This document shows positions 23,632-35,093 of a stretch of DNA of 64,000 bases, piece by piece. Source of the DNA: Polyporus tsugae (taxonomy: Eukaryota; Basidiomycota; Agaricomycetes; Polyporales; Polyporaceae); NCBI GenBank assembly GCA_024305745.1, contig JAHRBS010000013.1:1860001-1924000 (forward strand), written 5' to 3'. The translations under genes were made by a program, and so were the position numbers. Under the pieces are notes generated by a model. It was given only the letters and a program-made list of their open reading frames with translations, was not told where the DNA came from and made no database searches. Within the stretch, counting starts at the first letter, position 1; the number at the start of each line of letters is the position of its first letter.

Positions 23632-26600
23632 CTAATCCTCTACCTTGCGTCGCTTCGAGCGCGTGGTCCGATACTGATACTCGTCCTCGTCGCTGTCGCT
23701 CAAGTCCACGTCAGCGAGGTCCGTCCCGTACAGTTTCTCCCTTTTGACCCGATCGATCCGACGCAGGCGAGGAAGGTTAAACGCGAGCGACTTGTGGAAC
23801 TCCGTCTAGTGTGTGCATCGCGCCACGGTCAAACACATTAGCATCCATAAAACACCGTTATCGCTCCGGAACGCGGACGTACCTTAGGCACCTTCACCTT
23901 CACACCAGGGGGCGACGACGCGTGTATTCGGCGTTTCCTATCGTTATACTGCCCAAATGGAGAGGAGATACGTAAGTCCACTGCCGCCCGCAATATTCCG
24001 AGGTGCGTGATGCACGGTGCACCGCAAGGAACGGGGAATGGGCGAAGATATCCGAAAAGCACGTACCTTCCTCTGCTCGTCCTTGTACAGGATCGTGAGC
24101 TGCTTGATCCACCGCTGCATGTTCGTCTCCTGCCGGCGCTTCTTCGCAAACTTCTGCAGGCTCTCGTCCTCGCCCTCCATCACGATGTCCTCGTCGTCGC
24201 TGTCCGGCACCACATACGACTTCACCGCGCTCGCCACGCTCCGCCGCGGCCGCTTCTTCGAGCTCCCCTGAGCCGACCCCGGCCCCGACCCCAACCCCGA
24301 CCTTGGCTCTGAGGCCTCCGCCCGTCTCGCCGTGGAAGGGCCCGCGGTAGACGGCCCGGGCGTCGGGCTGGCCTCGCACTTGACTGCCTGCTCTGACCTA
24401 TTATTACTGATACTATGAGCTTTTACCCGACGGCCCTTGGAATTCTTGAGCGGGGTGTGGGCATGGGCGGCGGCGCCGCTCAACTCTTCCTGACTAAGAT
24501 AGTCTTCTTCGCTGAAATAGAACTCCGTGCCTGCCTCGATGTCATCGTACAGCGACATGCTCGGCGTCCGCCCGAGCCGCGCAAGAATCTTGAAGTGCTT
24601 CAGCGTCGTCGGCACTCGGCGCGAGGGCAGCGGGCTGTCGATGCTGTACGGGTGCTGGTGCAGTACCTGCGGCACGAAGAAAAAAACAGACAAGCGAACA
24701 TGCGCAGGATCCGAGCGAAAAGTGCCGTAAAACATAAGATGCGATGGTCAGCGGTTCAGTTCTCGGGAGACCGGAGCGAGGGGCCTGCGCCTACGTACCG
24801 TATAGTTCTGATTGATGACGGCGTGGAGGTGGACCACTGCAGCGACTGGGCTGAGGTGTCCAAAATGGTTCTGGAGCCAGGAGCCGACCTGGGTATAATC
24901 TGGGCAACGCAGCGTGTGAGCCGAGAAAAGATCTGTCAAGCACCGGTGGCACTCGGACCACCGAATGTGACGGAGGCAGAACCACAATGACATACCAGCC
25001 GGATATGGCAACTTGCTGCTGTCGTGGTAGGTCGTGTACAATTCATGAAACCGCCGTCGGCGGGAAGGCGTCATTTCGTCTTTACGGATCATCGCAGATA
25101 GGCTGTCTTGGCCAATGGGCCCCTGCCGAACGTGCAAGAGCGCAAATTTAGCGAGGGGTTCCCCGAAAGCGCATAGACGACTAAAGGCACATACCAGGTC
25201 CTCTCCGTCAGCTTCACCAGGTGCTTCTGGATCCTCCACTCCCTCCTCGACCTCATCTTCGCCTACTTCAACTTCATCCTCGTTCTCTGCAGGCTCAGGC
25301 AAGGGCGCAGGGCCCGAAACCACCGGCGCAGGGGGCGCGATGGCCTCCTCGAAGGTCAGTGGGATGCCCCTCTTCATCAAGTCCGCACACAGCGGTGCCG
25401 AGTATTCCCTGCACGCCTTCTCATCCTCCGAGGGCGGCAAGTCCTCGACCTGGACGCGGTAGTTCTTCACGATGTGCACCGCGATCACGTCCGAGAGGTA
25501 CGCGTACGCGTCGACGAGCTTGGCGAGCATCTTGCCCTTGCAGCCGATCTCGAGACACCCCAGAGCGACCTCGGTGATGATGGTCCGTGTCGCTTCTGCA
25601 TTGAGGTCCAGTACAGAGCGCGCGTACGCGAGGATACCGCCGAAGCGCTCCGGGACGAACTTGCTCAGAAGAACGTCGACGATGTCTTTCCGTGTGAGCG
25701 GCCCGAGCTCCATCTCTTCGATCTCGTCGCTGCACGCGTCCACGAATCGCGCGACCGCTGGCGACGTCTCCGTCGTATGCCAAATTTGCGGGGGGACTGG
25801 TGTCGGGTCAGAGAGGAATATGGTGAGTAACATTACAAGGCGAACGGTCGGATCCTCAGTGCGGAAGTCCTTGTAGAGCACCCGGAGGACTAATGCAGTA
25901 TGCGCCGTGGTGACGGACCGGGTATTCAGGAAGAGCTGTTGAGATATCAATCTGACTGTTTGACATCCGTAATCTCGGTCTCCGCTGACCTTAATCAGGT
26001 CCTGAACGACAGAGCTAGTGAGGGAAACGTGAGCGATCAGGAGTGCGATACACGTGTTGGGGAACGCGATGACGTACGATAGCTCATAGCGCAGGATGCC
26101 TTCCTTGTCGAGACGCTTTAACGCCGTATACGCCGGCTCGTTCGTCTTTGCCTCCATGCAGATCTCGGCCGCAACCGTCCGAGTAAGAAACATGCTACTC
26201 TCACGGAGACAGCACAAAGGCAAGGGACATGAGCAAGCCACAGAAACACTAGGAGCAGAGCTCGCAAGGGAACGGAACCGTACTCAGGGTCTAGCCGCGA
26301 AAGTTCGCGTACATTCTGTACAATCTCATCCGCGCGGGATTCGAACATGATGGCCGGCTTCTCAAACATTCTGCGGAAGATAAAATCGCGATACTGGATC
26401 GTCGTCAGCGTTAGACGATAGCGTACGAACAGTAAAAACCGCCGAGGCTTATGACCTCACTCACCTTGCGATCCATATTAAACCCATTCTGTCGAGCAAA
26501 CGGCAACAATCTTGGTTCAATGGCGAGCACGAGAGGATATTGAGCCAGCATGGGATCCTGAAGCAAAGATGTCCAATAGTCAAACCTTGGCTCTATATCC

Positions 26601-28310
26601 TACATGAAAGTTCGAGCACGTACCCTGTCCGAAAATGGGATGAACTACACGCGCGAGCGATTGAGTTATCGGGGCCTATATCAGGAGCGACGGCCACGCA
26701 CCTTGTATTTTTCAACCACATCCCTCACCTGCTCCCACTTGGCTGCTCGGTATTCAGTCGGGAACCTGCTTTGCTTCAAGAACAAATTGAGGATCGTCCC
26801 ATCGTCGTCGCCCTTCCCCGCCGGTATGTCGCCATATGTTTGTGAGGCAATGGAAAGGAAGTGTGTGAAGACGGGGAAACTGAGGGTTCGCACCCAGCGT
26901 GTCTTTATGAACGGAACTTGCGTCCGGAAATAATGGTGCATGGCGCATTGTACTAGATATCGCGATAGGTGGGCGCCGCTTCCCAAAAGAATCTGTCATC
27001 CAGCGTCAGCAATGATCAGCAGACCTTCTGCGTAGCGTTAGGATGCTGCAACGGGGGCCTAGACGTGAAAGGTCTGCGCTAGATATTCTCAAGGACATTC
27101 CATGGGTTTACGCGGCATCCTCGGTCCCATACATGCATTTGGAGCGAACATTCCGCTTCGATTATAAGTGTGGGTTGCGGGACTGACCCAGGACGCCGCA
27201 GATGCTCCCTCAGGCTCGGATGAATATCTTAAGACCAACAGATATCACTCCGTTGCGTACGACGGGCCTGATCGCGCTTCAGGTTGCGCCGCATAGAAGG
27301 AGCAAAACACGGCAAATGGCAGTGATGGATATGCAAGAACTTTGCCACGCACTGGGATGAGGAGCATCGGGATGCAGCACAGGATGCGACACAACGCAAT
27401 CTTCTGATGACAAGCCGGTGGTGGCCATGGCCGCAAACGGCAGAATCGCGACGCACGCCTCCACATCGCTCATGCGCCTCGTGTGGCGCCAGCCTGCTCG
27501 CCTGCAGCCATCGTTCGCGCGCGGCGTAAGCATACGTGACAGGAATGCGTGCAGTTCCCTCGTCTGGGGGAAGATACGTCCGAACCGGTAAAGGACCACG
27601 TCCAGCGGATCTTACAAAAGGTTCAAACCTTGACCATTCCTCCTGACAGCCGAGGAGCTCGCGGAGGCACATCATATCGCCCTGCACATATCCCCGACGC
27701 TATGTGCCCGGAAAAGCCACGGAGAGCAGACGGGAGGGGAGAGCGCTGATCCCGCCGCAGGCACTGCTGCCTCTGCGGTGATCCAGACGATGGACGAGGA
27801 CCCGAGCCAGACCAGACTGACGAGGTCCCGAGGAGGCCTGACATGGCGGCAGGTATGGGAGGGTGTGCCAGAAGAAGCGAGAAAGAACCGGAAGCATGCA
27901 AGGCACACTCACGTCGAGGACCCTCTCGTTCAGCAGCTTCCCCCTCCCCAGAGCCCAGTACAGCGCCTGGATGCGGCCATGGCGAGCGAGGAAATACATC
28001 GCGCGGATGTACGGGTCCTTGGCGAATTCATAGTGGCGTTTGGAGACGATGGCGAATGCGGCAGGGTGGCTGAGTTCGTTGAGGATGAGCTGCAAGATCT
28101 CATCTATTGCATCCAGCGTGAGTTTCCCCTCGAGAGTGCTCTAAACTGCCGCCGATGACGTACCACATAGGCGATCCATGACTGGTGGACTTCGAGTGCA
28201 GGATTGTGGCCAGTTGCAGAACGGTTGTCAGGAGATGTGTCAATCGGCCTTAAATGGTCTCTGAGCGTAGTCAACCGGAGCAGCAGCAGCCAGGTGATGT
28301 GCGAGTGGAA
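23632..28310 (-). CDS. Large protein of unknown function, helical body and acidic/basic C-terminal tail
   Basis: One long minus-strand gene, roughly 1,000 residues. From the N-terminal side the exons read DHLRPIDTSPDNRSATGHNP, EVHQSWIAYV, STLEGKLTLDAIDEILQLIL, then ELSHPAAFAIVSKRHYEFAK, YFLARHGRIQALYWALGRGK, and, after a 920 bp intron, ILLGSGAHLSRYLVQCAMHH, EYRAAKWEQVRDVVEKYK, TALKRLDKEGILRYELSYVI, and a long helical stretch. A Glu-rich linker (ENEDEVEVGEDEVEEGVEDP, near 25270) precedes HFGHLSPVAAVVHLHAVINQ and a Ser/Lys tail with DSDDEDIVMEGEDE, ending SKRRKVED, which resembles a nuclear localisation signal. I do not recognise the family; the helical repeats suggest an ARM/HEAT- or ankyrin-like scaffold. 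No in-frame ATG is visible at the 5' end, so the first exon and exact start are unresolved. Confidence 0.7.
26993..27912 (-). other. Unusually long (920 bp) intron
   Basis: The donor GTGAGT (27912 downward) and acceptor GACAG (26993) restore a continuous reading, RVLD joined to ILLGSGAHLS, in phase. Other introns in the window are mostly 45-65 bp. The interior holds only short frames and no recognised domain. Confidence 0.65.
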
Positions 28311-28730
28311 GACGGTGTGAAGAGGTGCACACGAGGGGTGGTATGAGTGTGGTCCACTAGATGTGCTGAGCTCGCCACCACAGCGGGGGCGGGAGAGGGA
28401 GTGGAAAGGGGAAATGGAGGGAAGGGCGGAGATGGTAGGGAGGAGACAAGGAGCGATCTGCCACCAAAACGCTTGGACGAGTTGCGGGATTTGGAGGTCC
28501 GCCTGCCTTCTCGGATCCGGTCGCAGATCGGCTGGGGCACGCTCTCAGTCTCAGACGCCTGTCCTCAAAGCCACCACGCCCGCAACCTTGTGCAACGTCG
28601 GCATAGCCACCACTACAGTGGCCCTGACAGTGACAATTATTTGTTCTACTATAACACCCCGACCGTCCGCCCCTGCCGAACCCCGTCTGCTAAACTCCTC
28701 CCGACCACAGCCCTGTCTCATCTTCTAGCG

Positions 28731-30415
28731 TCAAAAGTCTCCCCTGTAATACCCCCGCCACACTTTCCACGGTAACTTCCAGTCCCGCAACTGTAATGGC
28801 CGGTGGAATGCGTCAAAATTGACCGCCTCGAGGCGTCCAAGGTAATCGCGCGTCGGCACCTATGTGAAAATAAGTCCGTCAACGTCAAGCCATCAGGCAG
28901 TCGACAAACCCCGGTCAGCATCCTTCTTCCCCGGCCCGTCATATAGACGTGTGCGTGCGTTGCGCGAAACATGTCACGGGTGAACCGGAAGGAAGTTTTT
29001 CGAAGGATGCTTGATAAGAAACTTGACAGAAGGAAGAACGCACCCCGTAAAGGAAGACTGGCATGGCTACTCTCGGGATTTTCCCGCCATCGCCGCCCGA
29101 TTGTTTAAACATTTCGCGTGCGGTGAGCAGGTTGTCGTTGGCGACTGTTGCGAACTCAAATACCGCGTCCGAAATCCCGTCTACGTTCCCACCCCTGCGG
29201 AAGACGTCCTCCTGGCGGACGCCGTGGCGCGCTGTGATTTCGGCGGGGATAATCATCCTACCCTTCGACGCATGATAAGGCAGGGCGCGCAGTAGTATCT
29301 GGATGCACTGCGCGACTCCGAGGTGTGAGGCGGCATGAGAGAACAAATCCGACGATGAGAGGTTAAGCATCGAGAGCAGCAGATAGAAATATGTCGATGA
29401 TGTTGACTCGGCGTGCTTTGTTAGAGATTCCATGGTGAGGTGTGTCGGCGAGTGCAGCTCAGCGTCCTGTGCAAAACACACCAAAGCGTCACGCCCACAA
29501 TCTCAGAACTAAACTATCCGAAGTCAGACGTACTCTCGCATCAATGATCCTGCGGAGATGGTATGCAGGGAGGTTCGCTCTTTGTGACGCATCATGTAAT
29601 GCGAGCGCAATAGGATGTTGTGGAGGCCTGCCCTACGTCAGACAGCGGTCAGGCTGGGTATGGAGAAGTGACGACGGAACATACATCAGCAATGCTTTTG
29701 ATGGCGTCCCGCCAGAACTGCAGACGCATTTTACCAATCATAGAATTTGAGACGGTATCTTGGATAGAAGCAAGCTCTACCTAAAATGCGTTGAGCTGTC
29801 AGAATGTCTCTTGTTTAGCGCTATGAAGATCACGAGAGATGGAAAAGTAGGTGTGAACGGATGGAAGGTTCGAGTCCACGCGCTGCCAGTGACGAATGAA
29901 TTCTCGGCTGCCTAACAGCGCCACATATTTCAAAGGATATCCAGAACCCCCCGGCCGAGGCGCAGGCATATGGCCGGTGTTGTTAATAGCCATTCCATTA
30001 TCTCATCTCGCAGGGGTGGACTGTAAACCTTCTCACGAAGATACAATGTGTGGCATCCCAATATTGAAACGTCAAGTAAGTCCGTTGGAGAAACGAAGTG
30101 GTATGGAACTCGCAAGCATTCGTATGACTGCATACAACCGCAATGAAGAGAAGCATGAGCGATCCAACTCACATAAAAGGCGCGAAGGGCGAAGAATGCA
30201 CCCTGCAAATGCCGTGGATAGAATCCTCCGATGAGGTAGCTTTCGTAGTCGCGTTTGCGCACATAGTCCCTGCAATAGAGGGTCGGGTCTGCGACGGCAA
30301 CACCAGCCTCTGAGGTAGCCATGGATGTCGAGAGTGACCTCGGGGAAGAGATAAAGGTTAAACGCGCTGAGCTTGGCGGCGAAAGCCGCAGAGAACGTTG
30401 CCAAAGCGTGAGCAT
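28731..30415 (-). CDS. NDUFAF6: NDUFAF6-like squalene/phytoene-synthase-fold complex I assembly factor
   Basis: Start MLTLWQRSLRLSPPSSARLT at 30415, an Arg/Ser-rich presequence without acidic residues. The body reads DPTLYCRDYVRKRDYESYL, GGFYPRHLQGAFFALRAF, VSNSMIGKMRLQFWRDAI, FYLLLSMLNLSSSDLFSHAA, ASHLGVAQCIQILLRALPYH, and MIIPAEITARHGVRQEDVFR. The final exon gives VPTRDYLGRLEAVNFDAFHR then DWKLPWKVWRGYYRGDF and a stop at 28731. This is the trans-isoprenyl-diphosphate synthase fold of the mitochondrial NDUFAF6 family. The Asp-rich DxxxD motifs of true phytoene/squalene synthases are degenerate, which points to an assembly role for NADH dehydrogenase rather than terpenoid synthesis. A carotenoid role is unlikely. 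Head-to-head with SDHAF1. Confidence 0.88.
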
Positions 30416-30788
30416 TTTTAAGTCCCAGCACTGCCAGAAAGCCCCCAGTGATTGTGTCCGTGCAGACAGAAGACGGGTGGACGAGTTGGAGACCTGGTGG
30501 AGGACACAAGCAGACCTATGACGCGACTCGGTGTCGTGACCGGACGCGCCGCATCACCGCGTCACCATCCCCGTTACGTCCTCATAGTGCGTGACATCAG
30601 TAACAGGCGGACCGGAGAATCGGAGTCGGGAAAGGGAGCCGATCATCCGGTGTGGCTCCCGAGCGGAAGAACTTCGGCCTGCTTGTGCTCGTCCCGTCCA
30701 CCCTTTCAGTCCTTTGATCCCTTCCAATCCTCCATCTGGCCGTCTCAAGTAGCATTCAACAGGCGAAGGATCCTTTCGGGTGGAAACA
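30416..30788. promoter_or_regulatory. Divergent promoter shared by NDUFAF6-like gene and SDHAF1
   Basis: 373 bp between two start codons pointing away from each other. It must carry both promoters. No TATA or CCAAT box is obvious. A pyrimidine-rich block near 30690-30745 looks like the SDHAF1 leader. Confidence 0.6.
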
Positions 30789-31215
30789 ATGTCGCTGAGG
30801 CGTTCGGGGCTCCAGAAGGAAGTGCTCTCGCTCTACCGACGGTTCGTCCCTCCCCCTCCCCGAGCTCCCCGCACCCTCATCACGCATCTTACATCTCAAA
30901 CCACAACCACCCCACTTTGTATCAAATGGATGCAGAGCCCTGCGCATGGCGAACGCAAAACCACCCGGCGTCCAGCCCAAGTTCCGCCTCTTCGTGCGGT
31001 ACACCTTCAAGACCCAGGCCGCCGCCGTCTCCCCCCGTGACATTGCAGCAGTCGAGCACATGCTCCGCCGTGGGCGCCGCCAACTCGAGACGTATGAGGA
31101 CCCCAAAGTCCGCGACTGCTTCGTGAGCACCGAGATGCTTCACTGGGGGGCGCAGAACCCGGAGAAAGCGGAGAGGACGGACGCAGGCTCCCCAGACTCC
31201 GGACGCACATCATGA
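30789..31215 (+). CDS. SDHAF1: Succinate dehydrogenase assembly factor 1 (LYR protein)
   Basis: Exons 30789-30841 and 30936-31215 encode 110 residues. The N-terminus MSLRRSGLQKEVLSLYRRAL contains the LYR tripeptide in the expected place, and the second exon reads PKFRLFVRYTFKTQAAAVSP, ISPRD-like AVSPRDIAAVEHMLRRGRRQ and LETYEDPKVRDCF. This pattern is typical of SDHAF1/Sdh6, which guides Fe-S insertion into the SDHB subunit of complex II in the matrix. The C-terminal ~25 residues are a polar tail. The 94 bp intron has a GTTCGT donor. Convergent with uL29m. Other LYR proteins are possible, but the length and the RRGRRQLE segment favour SDHAF1. Confidence 0.85.
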
Positions 31216-31649
31216 CGGCTGACCGAAGCCCACCGCACGGGCCGGGGAACTCTGCGGCGAATTGTGTGTGTCCTTGCTGTATGTTGCTCATGTGGTCGCG
31301 GGCGCAGCTCATGATTGTGTAAAGTTCTCGGTCATGTTGGGCGGGGTTCCCTTCTCAACCTTCTCTCGTCCCAGGTCCTGGCCAAGTGTCTCCCAGGCAG
31401 GATGACCTCGCACTGACAGGTAAAATGCGCAGTGGGAGCGTCGACCGCTGACCGTGGATATATTCTCCCAAGTTTCTCTGTCGTCCGCGGTGATCCAGGA
31501 TTTACAACGGGCGAGAGGTTCTTGTGGCGGTTGTTGGAGTTCACGCCGACTGGGCAGTAGCATTCCCAACTTGGAGGCCGGTGTGCGTGTCCGGGGAGCA
31601 TCATTCGATTACCATGTCTAGTACAATATAGATCCACCCCCTCCCAACT
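31216..31649. other. Convergent 3' spacer
   Basis: 434 bp between the SDHAF1 and uL29m stop codons; no gene or repeat seen. Confidence 0.6.
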
Positions 31650-32593
31650 CTATACCTTCTGTTGTGCGACCTCGGGCTCCAAGAACGACCGGGTAACGAT
31701 GTCATCAATGTGAGCTCGCTGCCTCATCGACTCCTCCTGGTTCCGTGCCCGGGCTGCAAGGCGTGCCTCTTCCTCCTCTGTCAGTCGCACAACGGGGGCT
31801 GGCTTTTGGTTCCGCAGGAGCTTTTCGTGCCGCTTGTTGTAAATCTGGAGGGCGCCCTCATATGCGACGCGTCGCTCGTTGATGACATACTTGATGCGGG
31901 CCATTGTCTTGCGACACTGAATACCACAGAGAGTGGTCAGCAAACCCAGGGAGCGAAAATGTCAGAACAACAGGATGTTAGGGAGATTGATGGAGAAGGA
32001 CGGGTATGAATCGAACATAGGCGGGGGAGAAAGAAGAGGAAGAAATGCAAGGTGCAGGCTGGGAGAGGATGACTAGAACATGGACACGTACCCTGAACGC
32101 CTTCGCCCACAAACCGAGAGCCTGCTCGTTCGCGCCGAGTCTCCGAGCCTCCGCCTGCTGCGTCGCAAGCAAATTCCTCTCGCGGAGCACGACGTACCAC
32201 AGCGTGTGCAAGTCTTTGAAACTCTTTCGCCTGAGCTCTGCAGCTGTCCATGCACGCCCTGCAACATGTCGGTACGTGGGGTCCGTCAGCTAGTGCACGG
32301 GACAGCAGCAAACCAAGAAACCCACCGCTCTTATCCGCGATGAGGTCCCCAGGCTCCACCGTGTCATAGAACGTCTTTCCATCCTTCTCCTTCTTCCGGA
32401 AGAAAGCATACAGCCCGTGGTTCGGGTTCACAGGGATCTGGAGGTGCGGGCGTAGGGGACCATCCTCCTTCGTGGCCTGTGAGCTCGAACCGGCAGTCGT
32501 GGCAGGGGCTTGGGTCGCCAGTCGACGGGAGTGTAACGAGAGAGCGCAGACAGAGCGTGCTGCCCGAGACGCGACCGCAGGCACAGAGAGCAT
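31650..32593 (-). CDS. MRPL47: Mitochondrial large-subunit ribosomal protein uL29m (MRPL47/MRPL4)
   Basis: Exons 32326-32593, 32092-32258 and 31650-31916 give 233 residues. The presequence [20 protein letters not shown] is followed by [20 protein letters not shown] and the uL29 signature [20 protein letters not shown] then [20 protein letters not shown], and finally a long charged C-terminal helix ([20 protein letters not shown]). uL29m sits at the exit tunnel of the mitoribosome. An upstream in-frame Met exists at 32773, but the 32593 Met gives a standard presequence and is preferred. Confidence 0.92.
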
Positions 32594-32914
32594 TTTGGAC
32601 ACCGCACAGGTGAAGATGACAGACTGAGACTCTGACCAGCTGGACTTCGGGCGTCTAGGGAAGGTCTGGACGAGCGTGTCACACAAGGAGGTCACACGGA
32701 GGGATGTCACGGTTCGCAAGGATAATGGATTGAAGAAAGCGGAATTTGGAAAAGACAAAAAATAGCGATACACATAAAGTATACTAAACTATACGCACAT
32801 AGGCACATAGATTCTAGTGTACCATTACAAAGTCACAATAAGGTGCAAAGGAGCTAAGTACACTCGACTCGCCTTTCGAGAGCCCGGGACATGAGATGAG
32901 CTGAAGCGAATCGC
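32594..32914. other. Intergenic spacer, uL29m promoter side
   Basis: 321 bp; AT-rich toward 32760-32860, where the NSE2 3' end should lie. Nothing else seen. Confidence 0.55.
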
Positions 32915-34217
32915 TCACTCTATAACATCGTCATCATCGTCGTCGTCATCCTCCTCCCTGGCACGCTCACGGCGTGCCGCCTCCTTTGCGCGCTTGGCAA
33001 GCCCCTTGTCCACCTCGAGATCGGACAGTGCGAGCATCTTGTTGCAGCCGGTCGCAGGACACTGCTTTCTCCCTCCTCTGCCGAGATACTCTCGAATAGC
33101 CGCAGCGGAGTAGGAGTGACCACACAGCTTGCTGGGTAGCGAGATACGGAGTTAAGCGGAAGATTCGTTATAGTGGACGGGACCACGTACGAAGTCAATG
33201 GGTCAACGAGATGGGTGAGGGAGAGGGGACACTTATAGTCCTGGGTGACGCCACCAATTTGCACGTCGTCTTCATCGTCACTGTCGTCGCCCTCCTCTGG
33301 AATATACCGTTATTCCCGGCTCCCTGAAACCGTGACAAGGGATGGGCGTACCTCGAGGAATGAGGTCGGTAAGTGGGGGCATGGCAGTGTCAGGATGGTG
33401 CACCTCCTGCAAGACGGGAGGTCGTCAGCTCCAGAACAATGGTTGCGAAAAACATCACTAACGTATATGGTCTGTTTGAACTTCGAGTAGTTGTCGCTCT
33501 TGGCGTACTTCTGTCGTGATGTCTTGGTTTTGTAAGCGTCCATCTTCTCCTGGACGCCTTTCTCGTACACATCGATGATACCAGCCTAACAAACAATGAA
33601 CATGAGGTACCATCAAGAGCGATGAGAGAACTTACAATCTCCTCACCCCTATGAAGCTTCTGATGGATCTCATCCAGTGCCTGCTCGTGGGCGTTCAAGT
33701 GTTGTTCCGTATCCAGCAGCTCGCGCATGAGCGCGTCGATCTGCTTCAGAGCCTAAACCGAGCCTTATCGGTCCTGGAGCCCACAACAAGTAGCGGCTTG
33801 CAAACGTACCTTCTCGCCCTTCTCACCCTCGGTGAACTCAGCCACAGATGCGGCGACTTCCCTCAGGAGCCCATAGCTGGCAGAATGAACCTTCTCGCGC
33901 GTCATGGCCCAGTCGCCCGCCATCTGGCGGATCTTCACCGCCTGGCTCTTGTCCAGGGGATGGTCGCGGGTGTCCGGCAGAGGCAGCTCCTCCTCCTCCT
34001 CATCATCCATCTCCGCGTCGGAGTCATCCTTCGCCACGCGCTTCTTCTCCTTCTTCGTCTTCTTCGACTTGCGCGGCTGCTCCTCTTCCTCGTCCATCTC
34101 TACGTCTTCTTCCTGCGTGTGCTGCTTGCGCTGACTCGGGCCGTAATCCTCCTCGATGTCGGAGGAGGGCGCTCGCGTGTGGCGTGTCTTCGAGCGGGAG
34201 GAGCTGGCGACGGGCAT
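32915..34217 (-). CDS. NSE2: NSE2/MMS21-type SUMO E3 ligase of the SMC5/6 complex
   Basis: Start MPVASSSRSKTRHTRAPSSD at 34217. An acidic/basic disordered head (QEEDVEMDEEEEQPRKSKK) leads into KIRQMAGDWAMTREKVHSAS, then helices that would bind the Smc5 arm (LKQIDALMRELLDTEQHLNA, DEIHQKLHRGEEI, YAKSDNYSKFKQTIY). The C-terminal SP-RING is read across introns: DYKCPLSLTHLVDPLTS, LCGHSYSAAAIREYLGR, KQCPATGCNKMLALSDLEVD, giving the C-x-H-x-C-C zinc ligands. It ends in a run of Asp before VIE. The family acts in the nucleus in recombination repair and SUMOylation. The acidic extensions at both ends are larger than in yeast Mms21. Divergent from uS12m. Confidence 0.9.
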
Positions 34218-34458
34218 GCTTCTTGGCGGAAATGAGGCTTTTATAGCCGGTACAGCAAGATCAAACGCGTTTGTCGCGCGGAGTGGTCAGGAGCAAGACG
34301 CGTCGCAAAGCCCGACTCCGCGAACGTGTGACCACTTCAGGGCAGGGCCCACCGCGATTTACGGCGTCTAGATCGCTTTCGCTAAGCGCCCTCTGCCACA
34401 GTGTCGGCGTCGGCAGCGCGCTCACTGCTCTCTCAGTCTGCTCACTGTGTCGGCTGTC
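34218..34458. promoter_or_regulatory. Divergent NSE2-uS12m promoter with two MCB-like boxes
   Basis: The 241 bp spacer contains ACGCGT at 34265-34270 and again at 34298-34303. ACGCGT is the core bound by MBF (Mbp1/Res-Swi6) in fungi and drives G1/S transcription of replication and repair genes. That use is known from yeasts and inferred here. Confidence 0.45.
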
Positions 34459-35093
34459 ATGTTCTCCGCCCTCCGCTTGACGGCCCACGTCGCCAGGCCG
34501 TGGACGGCCTCAACGCTCTTCCAAAGGGCGGCCGCCCCTAGTCTGGCACGCACCGCTCTTCCCTTCGCTTTCTCTCGCGCATTCCACCAGACCCTCCCCG
34601 CTGCCGCCACCTTGAACCAGGCTACCCGCCGGAAGGTCAACAAGAGAGTCAAGCCCTCAAAGTCCCCGCTACTGGAGGGCAACACGCACAAGAAGGGCGT
34701 CGTCAGCCAGATCTTCATCGCGAAGCCTAAGAAGCCCAACTCGGCCAAGCGCAAGGTCGCGAGGGTGAAGCTCTCGACGGGCAAGACCGTGCAGGCCTAC
34801 GTTCCGGGAGAGGGACACAACCTGCAGGACCATAGCGTGGTCCTAATCCGCGGCGGGCGTACGCAGGATCTTCCTGGTGTCCGGTGCGTGACACGAACTT
34901 TGGGCGCAGACGCTGCATGTGCTGACAGTGTGTGACACGCAGCTACAAGATCGTCCGTGGAACGCTCGACTTCAGTGGTGTTGTGGGTCGGGTATCGGCG
35001 CGAAGCAAGTACGGAGGTGTGTATGAACCGTCGTTGCTTCCGCGAAGCGTGTGTTGACAAGCACCGGTAGCAAAACGACCAAAGCAGCAATGA
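34459..35093 (+). CDS. MRPS12: Mitochondrial small-subunit ribosomal protein uS12m
   Basis: Exons 34459-34883, 34943-35016 and 35062-35093 give 176 residues. A presequence ([20 protein letters not shown]) of about 50 residues precedes the uS12 core: [40 protein letters not shown] (the decoding-centre PNSA loop), [20 protein letters not shown] with the conserved GHNLQEH-type motif, then [19 protein letters not shown] and a short tail [12 protein letters not shown]. Reading through without the third exon would give an unrelated tail, so the small last exon is supported by family sequence. The protein works in the decoding centre of the mitochondrial ribosome. Confidence 0.95.

Noticed and set aside
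28731..30415. Carotenoid phytoene synthase
   Set aside because: A basic presequence, degenerate Asp-rich motifs and the C-terminal DAFHRPLQLRDWKLP block fit NDUFAF6-type assembly factors instead.
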